Origin: Amycolatopsis decaplanina DSM 44594
Lineage (GTDB): Bacteria; Actinomycetota; Actinomycetes; Mycobacteriales; Pseudonocardiaceae
Length of the DNA stretch: 64,000 bases
Assembly: GCF_000342005.1 (NCBI RefSeq)
Contig: NZ_AOHO01000071.1
Span: 144,365-208,364, forward strand
Direction of reading: 5' to 3'
Under the pieces are notes generated by a model. It searched no databases. It saw only the letters and a program-made list of their open reading frames with translations, and was not told the origin of the DNA. Positions 1 to 8,795 of this stretch are shown in pieces. Every line of letters starts with the position of its first letter. Position 1 is the stretch's first letter. Position numbers and translations under genes: made by a program.

Positions 1-622
1 TCCAGGCGTAGCCGACGATCTCCGCGGACGCGGCGAGCGGTTCGACCTCGTACTCGGGATCGTCGTAGGCGACCATCTGGTTGGACCAGTCGAAGACCTT
101 GAGCCGGTCCTCCTGCGGGATGCCGATCAGTTCGGCGATGGCCTGCAAGGGAAGTTCACACGCGACGTCGACGACGAAATCGCCGGAGCCCTTCTTCTTG
201 GCCTCGCTGACGATCCGCTCCGCGCGATCGCGCAAGGTGTCTTCGAGCTTCGCGATCGACCTCGGCGTGAAGCCCTTCGACACGATCCGCCGCAGCTTCG
301 TGTGCTGTGGGGCGTCCATGTTGAGCAGGACCAGACGGTTGGCTTCGAGGCTGTCGTCGGTCATGTTCTCGTCGAACCGGATAATCGCGGTCTTCTCCCG
401 GGAGGAGAACAGCTCGCTGTCCCTCGACACCGCCTTGACGTCATCGAGCCGGCTGACCACCCAGTAGCCGTCATCGCGGAAGCCCGCGGTGTTGTGCGGC
501 TGCGGATTCCACCAGACCGGTGCCGTGCGGCGGAGTTCGGCGAACTCCGCCAGAGGCAGTCTGGTGGCGTACAGATCCGGATCGGTGAAATCGAAACCGG
601 CGGGGATCAGGGGAGCGGCCAC
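1..622 (-). CDS. cyp125: Cytochrome P450 CYP125, steroid C26/C27 hydroxylase (N-terminal part)
   Basis: CYP125 oxidises the terminal side-chain methyl of cholest-4-en-3-one to start side-chain degradation. About 207 N-terminal codons are visible; the rest, including the heme-cysteine loop, lies off the left edge. The sequence follows mycobacterial CYP125 closely: GFDFTDPDLYA near the start, PLAEFAELR, the WW before the B region, LNMDAPQHTKLRRIVSKGFTPR near residues 95-120, and a CELPLQAIAELIGIPQEDR helix region. The GTG start at 622 has GGAGG nearby. The gene diverges from fadA5, and a consensus KstR site lies about 27-40 bp upstream. Identity is confident from the whole N-terminal pattern. 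Confidence 0.93.
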   Translation of the reverse strand, partial: MAAPLIPAGFDFTDPDLYATRLPLAEFAELRRTAPVWWNPQPHNTAGFRDDGYWVVSRLDDVKAVSRDSELFSSREKTAIIRFDENMTDDSLEANRLVLLNMDAPQHTKLRRIVSKGFTPRSIAKLEDTLRDRAERIVSEAKKKGSGDFVVDVACELPLQAIAELIGIPQEDRLKVFDWSNQMVAYDDPEYEVEPLAASAEIVGYAW

Positions 623-648
623 GGGCTACCTCCTACGCGGTTCGCCAA

Positions 649-662
649 TGAAACACGTTCTA
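649..662. promoter_or_regulatory. KstR operator upstream of cyp125
   Basis: TGAAACACGTTCTA fits the published KstR palindrome TnnAACnnGTTnnA at every fixed position. It lies in the cyp125/fadA5 divergent gap, on the cyp125 side. The kstR gene itself is in this window, near the right end. Confidence 0.9.
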
Positions 663-813
663 GACCCGATTGAAGCATACGGCGTTTACCAAGTGAAGAG
701 TTTCCGGTGAAACCCGTTAACTCAACCGGCGAGGATCAGGCCGGCCTGGCAACGAGCAGGAACGGCGACCAGTGATCGAAATCCGGCCGACCCAGGGGCG
801 GCTTGCTCAAATT

Positions 814-827
814 AAGAACGTGTTCTA
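814..827. promoter_or_regulatory. KstR operator upstream of fadA5
   Basis: AAGAACGTGTTCTA matches TnnAACnnGTTnnA except for the first base (A instead of T). It sits 39-52 bp upstream of the fadA5 start, so the two divergent genes each appear to have their own KstR site. Confidence 0.85.
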
Positions 828-865
828 CTTTTCTGGGTAGTGAACGGTGTTCCCAGGAGGCGAAC

Positions 866-2029
866 GTGGGTAGTCCGGTGATCGTCGAGGCGGTCCGCAC
901 CCCTATCGGCAAGCGCAGGGGCCAGCTGGCGGGGCTGCACGCCGCCGAGATCCTCGGCGCGGCGCAGCGCGCCCTGCTCGAACGCGCGACGCTGGATCCC
1001 GCGCTGGTCGAACAGGCGATCGGCGGCGCCGTGACCCAGGCCGGCGAGCAGGCGGGCAACATCACGCGCACGGCGTGGCTGCACGCCGGACTCCCCGAGA
1101 CCACAGGCGCGACCACCATCGACGCCCAGTGCGGCTCGGCGCAGCAGGCGACACATCTGATCGCCGGGCTCATCGCGGCCGGCGCGATCGACGCCGGCGT
1201 CTCCTGCGGTGTCGAGGCGATGAGCCGGGTCCCGCTGGGCGCGAACCGCGGCGAGGGCATCGGCACGCCACGGCCTCAGACGTGGTCGATCGACATGCCG
1301 AACCAGTACGGCGCGGCCGAGCGGATCGCGGAACGCCGCGGGATCACCCGCCACGACGTCGACCGGTTCGGGACGGCGTCGCAGGCCAAGGCCGCCGCCG
1401 CGTGGGCGGCGGGACACTTCGACCGCGAGGTCGTCGCGGTGAAGGCACCCGTGCTCGGCGAGGACGGCACGCCGACCGGCGAGACACGGCTGGTGTCCCG
1501 CGACCAAGGACTCCGCGAGACGACCGTCGAAGGCCTCGCCAAGCTCAAACCCGTCCTCGAAGGCGGCGTGCACACGGCCGGGACGTCGTCGCAGATCTCC
1601 GACGGCGCGTCCGCGCTCCTCCTGATGGACTCGGACCGGGCCAAGGCACTGGGCCTCGAGCCGCGAGCGCGGATCGTCTCGCAGGCGTTGGTCGGCGCGG
1701 AGCCGTACTACCACCTCGACGGCCCCGTGCAGGCGACCGAGCGCGTCCTGGCCAAGGCGGGGATGACGATCGGCGACCTCGACCTCTTCGAAGTCAACGA
1801 GGCGTTCGCTTCGGTCGTGTTGTCGTGGCAACGGGTGCACCGGCCCGACGAGGACAAGGTCAACGTGAACGGTGGCGCGATCGCGCTCGGGCATCCCGTC
1901 GGCAGCACCGGCGCCCGGCTGCTGACCACGGCGTTGCACGAACTGGAACGCCGTGACGCGAGTACCGCGCTGGTGACGATGTGCGCCGGCGGCGCGCTTT
2001 CCACCGGCACGATCATCGAACGGATCTAG
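866..2029 (+). CDS. fadA5: Steroid side-chain thiolase FadA5
   Basis: FadA5 cleaves 3-ketoacyl-CoA side-chain intermediates, releasing acetyl-CoA or propionyl-CoA. The product is 387 aa, the usual thiolase length. The nucleophile Cys89 (DAQCG), His343 (GHPVG) and Cys373 (MCAGG) form the thiolase active site, each offset by four residues from the M. tuberculosis FadA5 numbering. The segment NEAFASVVLSW and the ending STGTIIERI are typical of FadA5. I chose the GTG at 866 because AGGAGG stands five bases before it. An in-frame start at 803 would lie upstream of the KstR site, so it is unlikely. Confidence 0.95.
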   Translation: MGSPVIVEAVRTPIGKRRGQLAGLHAAEILGAAQRALLERATLDPALVEQAIGGAVTQAGEQAGNITRTAWLHAGLPETTGATTIDAQCGSAQQATHLIAGLIAAGAIDAGVSCGVEAMSRVPLGANRGEGIGTPRPQTWSIDMPNQYGAAERIAERRGITRHDVDRFGTASQAKAAAAWAAGHFDREVVAVKAPVLGEDGTPTGETRLVSRDQGLRETTVEGLAKLKPVLEGGVHTAGTSSQISDGASALLLMDSDRAKALGLEPRARIVSQALVGAEPYYHLDGPVQATERVLAKAGMTIGDLDLFEVNEAFASVVLSWQRVHRPDEDKVNVNGGAIALGHPVGSTGARLLTTALHELERRDASTALVTMCAGGALSTGTIIERI

Positions 2030-2175
2030 GCCGCCACGGGTACACGACCCGAGCACCACGTCCGGCCGATCCGGGCCGGCTGGTCGTGAGTCGCGCTTCG
2101 GTATTTCTTGGGATGAGGCAAGGCGTCAGGTCGACGCGGCCCGCGAGCGCGTGAGATGTCACTCAGGGTGAGAGA

Positions 2176-2216
2176 TGTGTGGAAATAGGGACGTTCACTG
2201 TCCCTATTTCCACACA
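2176..2216. terminator. Perfect 17-bp hairpin with GGGACGTTCACTGTCCC core
   Basis: Arms 2176-2192 and 2200-2216 are exact reverse complements around a 7-nt loop. It lies between the convergent ends of fadA5 and the gene at 2317, so it could end transcription from both sides. The apex resembles two hairpins at 18216-18342 (see findings). Otherwise the 287-bp gap 2030-2316 shows no gene. Confidence 0.6.
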
Positions 2217-2316
2217 GTCGACATCATCGTCCCGGTGTCGCACAAAGTCGTCACACAAAGGCACTGACCCGACCACGACACGCCACCTACCTTTGCCTTG
2301 CCTTTCGCGCCTGGCC

Positions 2317-2796
2317 CTAGGCGACCTCGACCACCGGCCCGTTGTCCGGCCTGGCGAGCCGTTTGCTTCCCTGCCCCTCCTTCCAGAAGTCGAAATAGAT
2401 GGTGTTGCCCTCGACCCAGGTCAGCACCGCCTCGGTGAGGTCGAGCCGGAAGACGTGAGCCTCCCCGTCGTCGCCCTGCAGGCGGGCGACCTCCGCCGGA
2501 TCGGTGATCTCGACGGCCTTTCCCGACACCTTCGCGTCCGCGCCGCCCTCGTCGATCGCCGAGGCGGCGTGGATCGCGAACCTGCCGTCATGCCGCAGGT
2601 CCTTCGCCTTCATCGCGCCGATCATCGAACCGATCAGCAGGTCCTGCTCACGGAAATCGACCTCACTGCCACTGACCCGGGGCGAACCGTCCCGCCGGAC
2701 GGTCGCCAGCACATGCGACTTCGCGGCGGTGAACCGCTCTTTGATCTTCTCCGCCAGCGCGGGTGCCTCTTCACTGAACTGCTGCCACGTCGCCAT
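2317..2796 (-). CDS. Pyridoxamine 5'-phosphate oxidase-like (flavin/F420-binding split barrel) protein
   Basis: The 159-aa protein looks like a small split-barrel protein of the PPOX-like superfamily, which binds FMN, F420 or heme. The visible pattern is the N-terminal helix, HVLATVRRDGSPRVSG (strands 1-2), LLIGSMIGAMKAKDLRHDGRFAIH (strand and cofactor-binding turn), and a C-terminal strand giving W-x-E-G-N-T-I-Y-F-D-F-W. The substrate cannot be read from sequence. It follows the gene at 2837-3682 by 40 bp on the same strand, so the two are probably co-transcribed. In mycobacteria a different F420 protein (ddn) stands beside fadA5. Confidence 0.75.
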   Translation of the reverse strand: MATWQQFSEEAPALAEKIKERFTAAKSHVLATVRRDGSPRVSGSEVDFREQDLLIGSMIGAMKAKDLRHDGRFAIHAASAIDEGGADAKVSGKAVEITDPAEVARLQGDDGEAHVFRLDLTEAVLTWVEGNTIYFDFWKEGQGSKRLARPDNGPVVEVA

Positions 2797-2836
2797 GCCG
2801 AACAGCGTTTCACCGGGGTACGACAGTTTCGAGCGG

Positions 2837-3682
2837 TCAGGGCCGCGGCGCCCCCATCGGGTTCGGCAGCGGGATCGCCCCGGTGTCGAAGATCCGGCGG
2901 CTCAACGGGACGGCTGTCCGCACCAGCTCGGCGGCCCCGTCCGCCCCCAGTGCTTCGAGCGGGCCGGCGGCGAGCCGGTCGGTCTCGTCCTCGATCCGTT
3001 GGCGCAGCGCGATTCCCGGGTCGGTGAGCTTCAGGTCGCCGTCGAGGACGCCCCGTTCGGTCAACCGCGCGACGCTCTCGTCCCACTCGCCGTCGGACCA
3101 GCCGCGGTTGATCTGGATGACCTCGCGGGTGACCGCCCCGCTGCCGATGTGGGTCAGCGTGGTGTCGAGCCCGCGCAGCCCCGCCGCGACGGCGGAGAGC
3201 ACATGACCGTCCCCGCGATGCTCGCGCAGGACCGTCGCCGCGAGCCAGACCCTGCCGACCACCGTGGCTGGCCTGGTGACCGAGGACCAGGCCGCGGCGA
3301 GTGGCCTGGCCGCGTAGTCGCAGCCGGTGACGGCCTGTTCGAGCAGATCGGCGAGTCGCCCGAGGGACGGATCGGCGGGCAGGATCCGGTTCAGGACTTC
3401 CTCGACGGCGTCCATCCGGCTCTGGAGCACGACCGCCGGTTCGGCGTGTTTCCACGCGTCGGGCAGGAATCGCGCGACCATCCTCGGGGCGAATCCGAAG
3501 AGCATCGCGGTCGCGGGTGGTTCCGGCAGCGGCCCGAGCGGCGCGACCCGGCCGGCGAAATAGCCCATCCACCAGCTCGGCAGGCCTGCCGCCTTGGCCG
3601 CGGCCGCCGTTTCCGGGGCGAAGTAGACGACGGCGTGCAGCGGCTCGACCGCTTCCCAGAGACGGCGCTGAAGTGACTTCAC
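2837..3682 (-). CDS. SCO6745-family protein (predicted helix-turn-helix, function unknown)
   Basis: The 281-aa protein has the layout of the actinobacterial SCO6745 family: LWEAVEPLHAVVYFAPE at the N-terminus, then GYFAGRVAPLG, and a C-terminal winged-helix-like stretch (residues about 190-270) ending in INRGWSDGEWDESVARLTERGVL with a MarR-like feel. No enzymatic residues are recognisable. The GTG at 3682 is used because upstream codons run into the divergent promoter; GGGGGA stands directly before it, closer than usual. It diverges from the acetyltransferase gene and probably shares a transcript with the PPOX-like gene. Confidence 0.6.
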   Translation of the reverse strand: MKSLQRRLWEAVEPLHAVVYFAPETAAAAKAAGLPSWWMGYFAGRVAPLGPLPEPPATAMLFGFAPRMVARFLPDAWKHAEPAVVLQSRMDAVEEVLNRILPADPSLGRLADLLEQAVTGCDYAARPLAAAWSSVTRPATVVGRVWLAATVLREHRGDGHVLSAVAAGLRGLDTTLTHIGSGAVTREVIQINRGWSDGEWDESVARLTERGVLDGDLKLTDPGIALRQRIEDETDRLAAGPLEALGADGAAELVRTAVPLSRRIFDTGAIPLPNPMGAPRP

Positions 3683-3745
3683 TCCCCCATCTTGCCGCGC
3701 CGAAAACCGGATGCGACCGGTCTCGGCGTGGTGTGTGATCACGAC

Positions 3746-4612
3746 ATGGTGATCAGCTTGGAGAAGCCGGGGACCGACGGACTGGACGAGGCCGTGGACG
3801 CGCTGCGGGAGTGGCAATCCGAGGGCGTGGCGTGGCAGCTGCATCCCGGTGACCTCGGCTGGTTCCAGCGCTCGGGGACGGAGGCGACAGCCGCGGCGGT
3901 CCGGATCTGGCGCCGGGACGGGCGGATTCTCGCCATCGGGCTCTTGGACGGAGCCGATCTCCTGCGGCTCACGACCGCGCCGGACGTCCGTCACGACGAG
4001 GACCTGGCGCGGCGGCTGACCGAAGACGTGATCGCGCCGGAACGTGGTGTGCTGCCGTCGGGGAAGGTGTCCGTCGAGGCGCCGGAGGACGCTCTGATCC
4101 AGGATCTGCTGCCCGGGCACGGCTGGCGCACCGACGAACCGTGGACACCGCTGCGCCGCGATCTCACCGAACCGGTGAAGGCCCCGGACCTTCGGATCGA
4201 GACGATCGGACCGGACAAGGGACACGTGTGGGCCGGCGTGATCCGGGCGTCGTTCGACGGGTCGACGTTCACCGCCGGGAAGTGGCACGCGATGACGGCC
4301 GGAGCGCCGTACACCGATGCCCGGTGCCTGGTCGGGTACGACGGGCAGGGTGAAGCCGTCGCGGCGGTGGCCGTGTGGTCGGCCGGTCCGGGGAAGCCCG
4401 GCGTGCTGGAGCCGATGGGTGTGCACCGGGACCATCGCGGGCACGGCTACGGCAGGGCGCTCACCGTCGCCGCGGCGGCCGCGCTCCAGGAGCTCGGCTC
4501 GTCGAGCGCGGGTGTGAACACGCCGAGTTCCAATGTCGCCGCCGTCGCGACCTACGAATCAGGTGGGTTCCAGCGGCTTCCCGAGGTCCGGGACCTGACG
4601 CGGGACGCCTGA
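3746..4612 (+). CDS. GNAT-family N-acetyltransferase
   Basis: The 288-aa protein has a C-terminal GNAT domain. The acetyl-CoA binding signature appears as VHRDHRGHGYGRALT around residues 230-245, followed by an amphipathic helix and NTPSSNVAAVATYESGGF, the usual motif B region where the acceptor site closes. The N-terminal half is divergent and may be a degenerate second GNAT fold. The ATG at 3746 is chosen over an in-frame ATG at 3692, which would sit almost on the divergent gene's start. The acceptor substrate is unknown. Confidence 0.75.
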   Translation: MVISLEKPGTDGLDEAVDALREWQSEGVAWQLHPGDLGWFQRSGTEATAAAVRIWRRDGRILAIGLLDGADLLRLTTAPDVRHDEDLARRLTEDVIAPERGVLPSGKVSVEAPEDALIQDLLPGHGWRTDEPWTPLRRDLTEPVKAPDLRIETIGPDKGHVWAGVIRASFDGSTFTAGKWHAMTAGAPYTDARCLVGYDGQGEAVAAVAVWSAGPGKPGVLEPMGVHRDHRGHGYGRALTVAAAAALQELGSSSAGVNTPSSNVAAVATYESGGFQRLPEVRDLTRDA

Positions 4613-4614
4613 GC

Positions 4615-4659
4615 TGAAGGGGACTTTCCCCGCATCGCATGCGGTGAAAGCGCCCTTCA
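4615..4659. terminator. Imperfect hairpin between convergent genes
   Basis: TGAAGGG at the left end pairs with CCCTTCA at the right end, and CCGCAT pairs with ATGCGG near the apex, with a few mismatches between. It fills the gap between the acetyltransferase stop (4612) and the SDR stop (4672), the place for a bidirectional terminator. Confidence 0.55.
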
Positions 4660-4671
4660 ACCCCCGAAAAC

Positions 4672-5577
4672 CTAAGCCCCGTAAACGGGTTCAGGCACCG
4701 GAGCCTCGGCCAGCAGTTCCGCCACGACGGGGCCGAGTTCGGCCGGTGACCATCGGGAACCCTTGTCCCGCACCGTGCCGTGCCGCCAGCCCTGCGCGAT
4801 CGAGACGCGTCCGCCGTCGACCTCGAACACCCGGCCGGTGACCGCGGACGACTCCTCGCTGCCGAGCCATACCACCAGCGGCGACACGTTTTCCGGTGCC
4901 ATGGCGTCGAAACCGGCCTCCGGCGCGGCCATGTCGTCGGCGAACGCCACTTCGGTCATCCGGGTCCGGGCGGCCGGGGCGATCGCGTTCACGGTGACGC
5001 CGTAGCGCGCGAACTCGGTGGCCGCGACCAGCGTGAGCCCCAGGATGCCGGACTTCGCGGCCGCGTAGTTCCCCTGTCCGACACTGCCGAGCAAACCTGC
5101 CCCCGAACTGGTGTTGATCACCCGCGCGGCCCGCGTCCGGCCCGCCTTCGCCTCGGCTCGCCAGTACCCGGCGGCATGCCGCGTCGGCGCGAAATGGCCC
5201 TTCAGGTGGACGCGGATGACCGCGTCCCATTCGTCCTCGCCGAGGTTGACCAGCATCCGGTCGCGCAGGAAGCCCGCGTTGTTGACCAGGACGTCGAGCC
5301 CGCCGAAGGTTTCGACGGCCGTCCGCACCAAGGCCGCGGCGCCGTCCCACGAGGCGATGTCGTCGGTGTTCGCCACCGCCTTGCCGCCGAGCGCCTCGAT
5401 CTCGTCGACGACGTCCTGCGCGGGTCCCGCCGAGCCGCCGCTGCCGTCGATCCCGGCGCCGAGGTCGTTCACCACCACTCGCGCGCCCTCCGCGGCGAAC
5501 GCGAGCGCGTGCGCCCGTCCGATGCCGCGACCGGCTCCGGTCACCACGACGATCCGGCCGTCGGCGATCCCGTTCAC
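4672..5577 (-). CDS. Short-chain dehydrogenase of the HIP pathway (Rv3548c-like)
   Basis: This 301-aa SDR has the cofactor motif TGAGRGIGRA near residue 12, NNAG near 100, and the catalytic pair S...YAAAK. A C-terminal extension of about 40 residues beyond the core is shared with the mycobacterial gene at the same place (Rv3548c), from memory of that protein. The GTG at 5577 overlaps the stop of the upstream SDR by four bases and has GGAG seven bases before it. Position in a KstR2-controlled pair next to echA20-ipdABC suggests a role in HIP ring catabolism; its exact step is unknown. Confidence 0.85.
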   Translation of the reverse strand: MNGIADGRIVVVTGAGRGIGRAHALAFAAEGARVVVNDLGAGIDGSGGSAGPAQDVVDEIEALGGKAVANTDDIASWDGAAALVRTAVETFGGLDVLVNNAGFLRDRMLVNLGEDEWDAVIRVHLKGHFAPTRHAAGYWRAEAKAGRTRAARVINTSSGAGLLGSVGQGNYAAAKSGILGLTLVAATEFARYGVTVNAIAPAARTRMTEVAFADDMAAPEAGFDAMAPENVSPLVVWLGSEESSAVTGRVFEVDGGRVSIAQGWRHGTVRDKGSRWSPAELGPVVAELLAEAPVPEPVYGA

Positions 5578-6371
5578 ACCGGCTCCTTTCGTTCTTTCAC
5601 CAGGGAATTGGAAGCGGCGAGGAAGGCGGGCACCTCTCCCCCGCCGTGCACGGTCAGACAGGCACCGCTGACATAGGAAGCCAGCGGGGACGCCAGAAAC
5701 ACCGCGCAGGAACCGATCTCGTCCGGATCCGCCAACCGTCCTAACGGGACGGTCGCGCCCACGGCCGCGATCCCGGCCTCGTCGCCGTAGTGCAGATGCG
5801 AGTGTTCCGTCCGCACCATGCCGACGTCGAGACCGTTGACCCGCACCTTCGGCGCCCACTCGACGGCGAGCGACGCGGTCAGGTTGTCCAGGCCCGCTTT
5901 CGCCGCACCGTAGGACGCAGTCCCCGGCGACGGTCTCGTCGCGCTGACGCTGCTGATGTTCACGATGACGCCACCGCTTTCCTGGCGTTGCATGATCGCG
6001 TTCGCCGCACGGGCGACGGTCAACGGCGCCAGCAGGTTCAGCGCGACGATCTTTTCGTGGAACCGCGGCGACGCGTTCGCCGCCTCGGCGTACGGCGCGC
6101 CGCCCGCGTTGTTGACCACGACGTCGAGCCTGCCATGACGACGGACGACCTCCTCGATGAGCGCGTCGACCTCTCCCGGGTCGCGGACGTCACAGGAAAT
6201 GAACGTCGACGCCCTGCCGTCGGCGCGCACCGGCCGCTCGGGTTCGGTGCGGGCGCAGGTGACGACTTCGGCGCCGGCGCGCAGAAAAGTCCTGGTGACA
6301 CCGGCGCCGACGCCGCGTACCCCACCGGTCACCAGCACCACGGCGCCGTCGAGCCGGAGTTCGAGTGCCAT
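5574..6371 (-). CDS. Short-chain dehydrogenase of the HIP pathway (Rv3549c-like)
   Basis: A 265-aa SDR with TGGVRGVGAG as the dinucleotide loop, NNAGG near residue 90, ISSVSA as the catalytic serine strand and YGAAK as the Tyr-Lys pair. It ends with a short tail after the core. It is the first gene of a two-gene operon (4-nt overlap with the next SDR) and diverges from echA20. A KstR2-like site lies in the divergent gap. Its substrate is probably a hydroxylated CoA thioester of the C/D ring remnant (inference from neighbours). Confidence 0.85.
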   Translation of the reverse strand: MALELRLDGAVVLVTGGVRGVGAGVTRTFLRAGAEVVTCARTEPERPVRADGRASTFISCDVRDPGEVDALIEEVVRRHGRLDVVVNNAGGAPYAEAANASPRFHEKIVALNLLAPLTVARAANAIMQRQESGGVIVNISSVSATRPSPGTASYGAAKAGLDNLTASLAVEWAPKVRVNGLDVGMVRTEHSHLHYGDEAGIAAVGATVPLGRLADPDEIGSCAVFLASPLASYVSGACLTVHGGGEVPAFLAASNSLVKERKEPV

Positions 6372-6426
6372 ACCGGGCCTCCTTCACGGTCGCTGTACCC
6401 GGGCCGGACGTCCTGCTAACGTACCA

Positions 6427-6440
6427 AGCAAGTGCTAGGT
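6427..6440. promoter_or_regulatory. KstR2-like operator between the SDR pair and echA20-ipdABC
   Basis: AGCAAGTGCTAGGT fits the KstR2 palindrome AnCAAGnnCTTGnT with one mismatch (A for the second T of CTTG). It is placed about 24 bp upstream of the echA20 start and 56 bp upstream of the divergent SDR start, so it could control both. Confidence 0.75.
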
Positions 6441-6463
6441 TTGGTAGCTGCGGAGGGTGCACG

Positions 6464-7213
6464 ATGACCGTTTCCACCCACTCACCGGAGCCCGGCATCG
6501 CCGTGGTCACGGTCGACGCGCCCCCGGTGAACGCGCTGAGCGTGAAGGGATGGTTCGCCCTCGCCTCCGCCGTCACCGACGCCGGACGCGATCGGTCGAC
6601 CCACGTGGTGGTGCTGCGCGCGGAGGGCCGCGGGTTCAACGCCGGGGTCGACATCAAGGAGATCCAGCGCGATCCGGGGTACGGCGCGCTGATCGGCGCG
6701 AACGAGGGCTGCGCGGCCGCGTTCTCCGCCGTGTACGACTGCGCGGTCCCGGTGATCGCCGAGGTGCGGGGCTTCTGTCTCGGCGGCGGGGTCGGCCTGG
6801 TCGGCAACGCGGACGTGGTGGTCGCCAGTGACGACGCGACCTTCGGGCTTCCCGAGGTCGATCGCGGCGCGCTGGGCGCGGCGACCCATCTCGCGCGGCT
6901 GGTCCCCCAGCATCTGATGCGGGCCTTGTACTACACGGCTTCGACGATCACGGCGGAGCAGTTGCACCACCACGGTTCGGTCTACGCCGTCGTCCCGCGA
7001 GAGGAACTCCACGAGACCGCGCTCGGCGTCGCGCGGCAGATCGCGGCGAAGGACACCCGCGTGATCCGCGCCGCGAAACAGGCCATCAACGGCATCGACG
7101 TCCAGCCCGTGCACCGCAGCTACCGCTTCGAACAGGGATTCACCTTCGAACTCAACCTGGCGGGCGTCTCGGACGGCGCACGTCAGGAATTCTTGGACGG
7201 TAAGGGGAACTGA
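6464..7213 (+). CDS. echA20: EchA20, ring D hydrolase of the crotonase family
   Basis: EchA20 opens steroid ring D of an indanone-type CoA thioester (HIEC-CoA) during HIP catabolism. The 249-aa product has the crotonase pattern: NALSVKGW, the oxyanion-hole segment GRGFNAGVDIKE around residue 60, and GFCLGGGVGLV near 108. The ATG at 6464 has GGAGGG seven bases before it; an in-frame start 33 codons upstream would overlap the operator. The stop overlaps the ipdA start by one base. The gene order echA20-ipdA-ipdB-ipdC is the same as in Mycobacterium. Confidence 0.92.
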   Translation: MTVSTHSPEPGIAVVTVDAPPVNALSVKGWFALASAVTDAGRDRSTHVVVLRAEGRGFNAGVDIKEIQRDPGYGALIGANEGCAAAFSAVYDCAVPVIAEVRGFCLGGGVGLVGNADVVVASDDATFGLPEVDRGALGAATHLARLVPQHLMRALYYTASTITAEQLHHHGSVYAVVPREELHETALGVARQIAAKDTRVIRAAKQAINGIDVQPVHRSYRFEQGFTFELNLAGVSDGARQEFLDGKGN

Positions 7214-8073
7214 TGGCCGACAAGCGGATGACCCCGGACGAGATCGTCGCCGAGCTGAAGGACGGCATGACGATCGGGATCGGCGGCTGGGGCTCGCGGC
7301 GCAAACCCATGGCGCTGGTGCGCGCGATCCTGCGCTCGCCGGTCAAGGACCTCACCGTGGTCTCCTACGGTGGTCCGGACGTCGGGCTGCTGGCGTCGGC
7401 GGGCAAGATCAAGCATCTCGTCTTCGGCTTCGTCACGCTGGACTCGATCCCCTACGACCCGTGGTTCTCCCGGGCGCGGGAATCCGGGTCGATCACCGTC
7501 ACGGAGTACGACGAAGGCGTGTTCGGCACCGGGCTTTCCGCTGCCGCGCAACGACTTCCGTTCCTGCCGACGCGGGCGGGGCTCGGCTCCGGCGTCATGG
7601 ACCTGAACCCGTCGTTGCGCACCGTCCGCTCGCCGTACGACGACGCCGAAGAGCTGCTGGCCGTGCCCGCTCTCAAGCTCGACGCGGCCTTCGTCCACCT
7701 CAACCGCGCGGACGCCCGGGGCAACGCGCAGTATCTCGGACCGGATCCTTACTTCGACGAATTGTTCGCGCTCGCCGCCGACAAGTGCTACGTGTCCACG
7801 GAAAAGATCGTGGAGACGGCCGAGCTCACCGAAACGGCGCCGGTGCAGAGCCTGCTGCTGAGCCGGATGCTCGTCACCGGCGTGGCCGAAACGCCGAACG
7901 GCGCGCACTTCACCACCGCCGTCCCGGACTACGGACGCGACGAACGATTCCAGCGCCATTACACCGAAGCGGCCAAAGATCTCGACGCGTGGCCGAAATT
8001 CGTCGACAGGTTCCTGTCCGGGGACGAAACGCGGTATCAGAAGGCCGTCGCCGAATTCGGGGAGTCCGCGTGA
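7213..8073 (+). CDS. ipdA: IpdA, alpha subunit of the ring C hydrolase
   Basis: IpdA and IpdB form a CoA-transferase-fold heteromer that hydrolyses ring C of COCHEA-CoA. The 286-aa protein keeps the family N-terminus GMTIGIGGWGSRRKPMALVRAILRS around residues 18-40 and the glycine-rich YGGPDVGLLASAGK. Near the C-terminus, HFTTAVPDYGRDERFQRHY is nearly word for word the mycobacterial IpdA. It begins within the echA20 stop codon and overlaps ipdB by four bases, so translation is probably coupled. Confidence 0.93.
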   Translation: MADKRMTPDEIVAELKDGMTIGIGGWGSRRKPMALVRAILRSPVKDLTVVSYGGPDVGLLASAGKIKHLVFGFVTLDSIPYDPWFSRARESGSITVTEYDEGVFGTGLSAAAQRLPFLPTRAGLGSGVMDLNPSLRTVRSPYDDAEELLAVPALKLDAAFVHLNRADARGNAQYLGPDPYFDELFALAADKCYVSTEKIVETAELTETAPVQSLLLSRMLVTGVAETPNGAHFTTAVPDYGRDERFQRHYTEAAKDLDAWPKFVDRFLSGDETRYQKAVAEFGESA

Positions 8074-8795
8074 GTGACATCAGCCGTGCCGAAGTGGCCG
8101 TCGTGGCCTGTGCCGAATTGTTCCGCGGCGACGGCGAGATCGTGGTGAGCCCCATGGGTTTCATCCCGTCGCTGGGCGCCCGGCTCGCCAGGCTGACCTT
8201 CGAGCCGGACATCCTGCTGTCCGACGGCGAGGCCTGTCTGATGACCCCGGACGCCGTCGTCGAAGGCTGGCAGCCGTTCCGCAAGGTCCTCGACACCGTG
8301 GTGCCGCGCGGAAAGCGGCATGTGGTGATGGGCGCCAACCAGATCGACGGCGAGGGCAATCAGAACATCTCGGCGATCGGCGAGCATTCCCGGCCCAAGA
8401 AACAGCTTCTCGGCGTGCGGGGCGGACCGGGCAACACGGCCAACCACCGCACGAGCTACTGGGTTCCCCGGCACAGCAAGCGAGTCTTCGTCGATCAGGT
8501 CGACGTCGTGTCCGGCGTCGGCTACGCCAGGGCACGCGAAGCGGGTTTGCGGCATCACGACGTCCACCGGGTCGTCACCAACCTCGGCGTCCTGGACTTC
8601 GGCGGCGAAGACCACGCGCCGAGGCTGCTTTCCGTGCATCCGGGGGTTTCCGTGGACGAGGTCGTCGAGGCGACGTCGTTCCCGCTGATCACCGACGGCG
8701 TCACGGAGACCCGGCTGCCGACCGAGTCCGAACTGCTCCTGATCCGGGCCAGCCTGGACCCGAAGTCCTTGCGAGACAAAGAAGTTCCGTCGTGA
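8070..8795 (+). CDS. ipdB: IpdB, beta subunit of the ring C hydrolase
   Basis: The 241-aa partner of IpdA in COCHEA-CoA ring C hydrolysis. It has a CoA-transferase beta fold with NQIDGEGNQNISAIG, where class I CoA-transferases have their glycine-rich active site, and GGPGNTANHRTSYWV. The start is a GTG inside the ipdA stop (GTGA), and its own stop overlaps the ipdC start in the same way. Length and order match the mycobacterial locus. Confidence 0.93.
   Translation: MSDISRAEVAVVACAELFRGDGEIVVSPMGFIPSLGARLARLTFEPDILLSDGEACLMTPDAVVEGWQPFRKVLDTVVPRGKRHVVMGANQIDGEGNQNISAIGEHSRPKKQLLGVRGGPGNTANHRTSYWVPRHSKRVFVDQVDVVSGVGYARAREAGLRHHDVHRVVTNLGVLDFGGEDHAPRLLSVHPGVSVDEVVEATSFPLITDGVTETRLPTESELLLIRASLDPKSLRDKEVPS

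Noticed and set aside
812..2059. Long open frames opposite fadA5, and similar ones opposite most genes.
   Set aside because: High GC leaves antisense frames open. Their proteins are rich in Arg, Gly, Pro and Asp and show no family motifs, whereas the opposite strand has clear enzymes.
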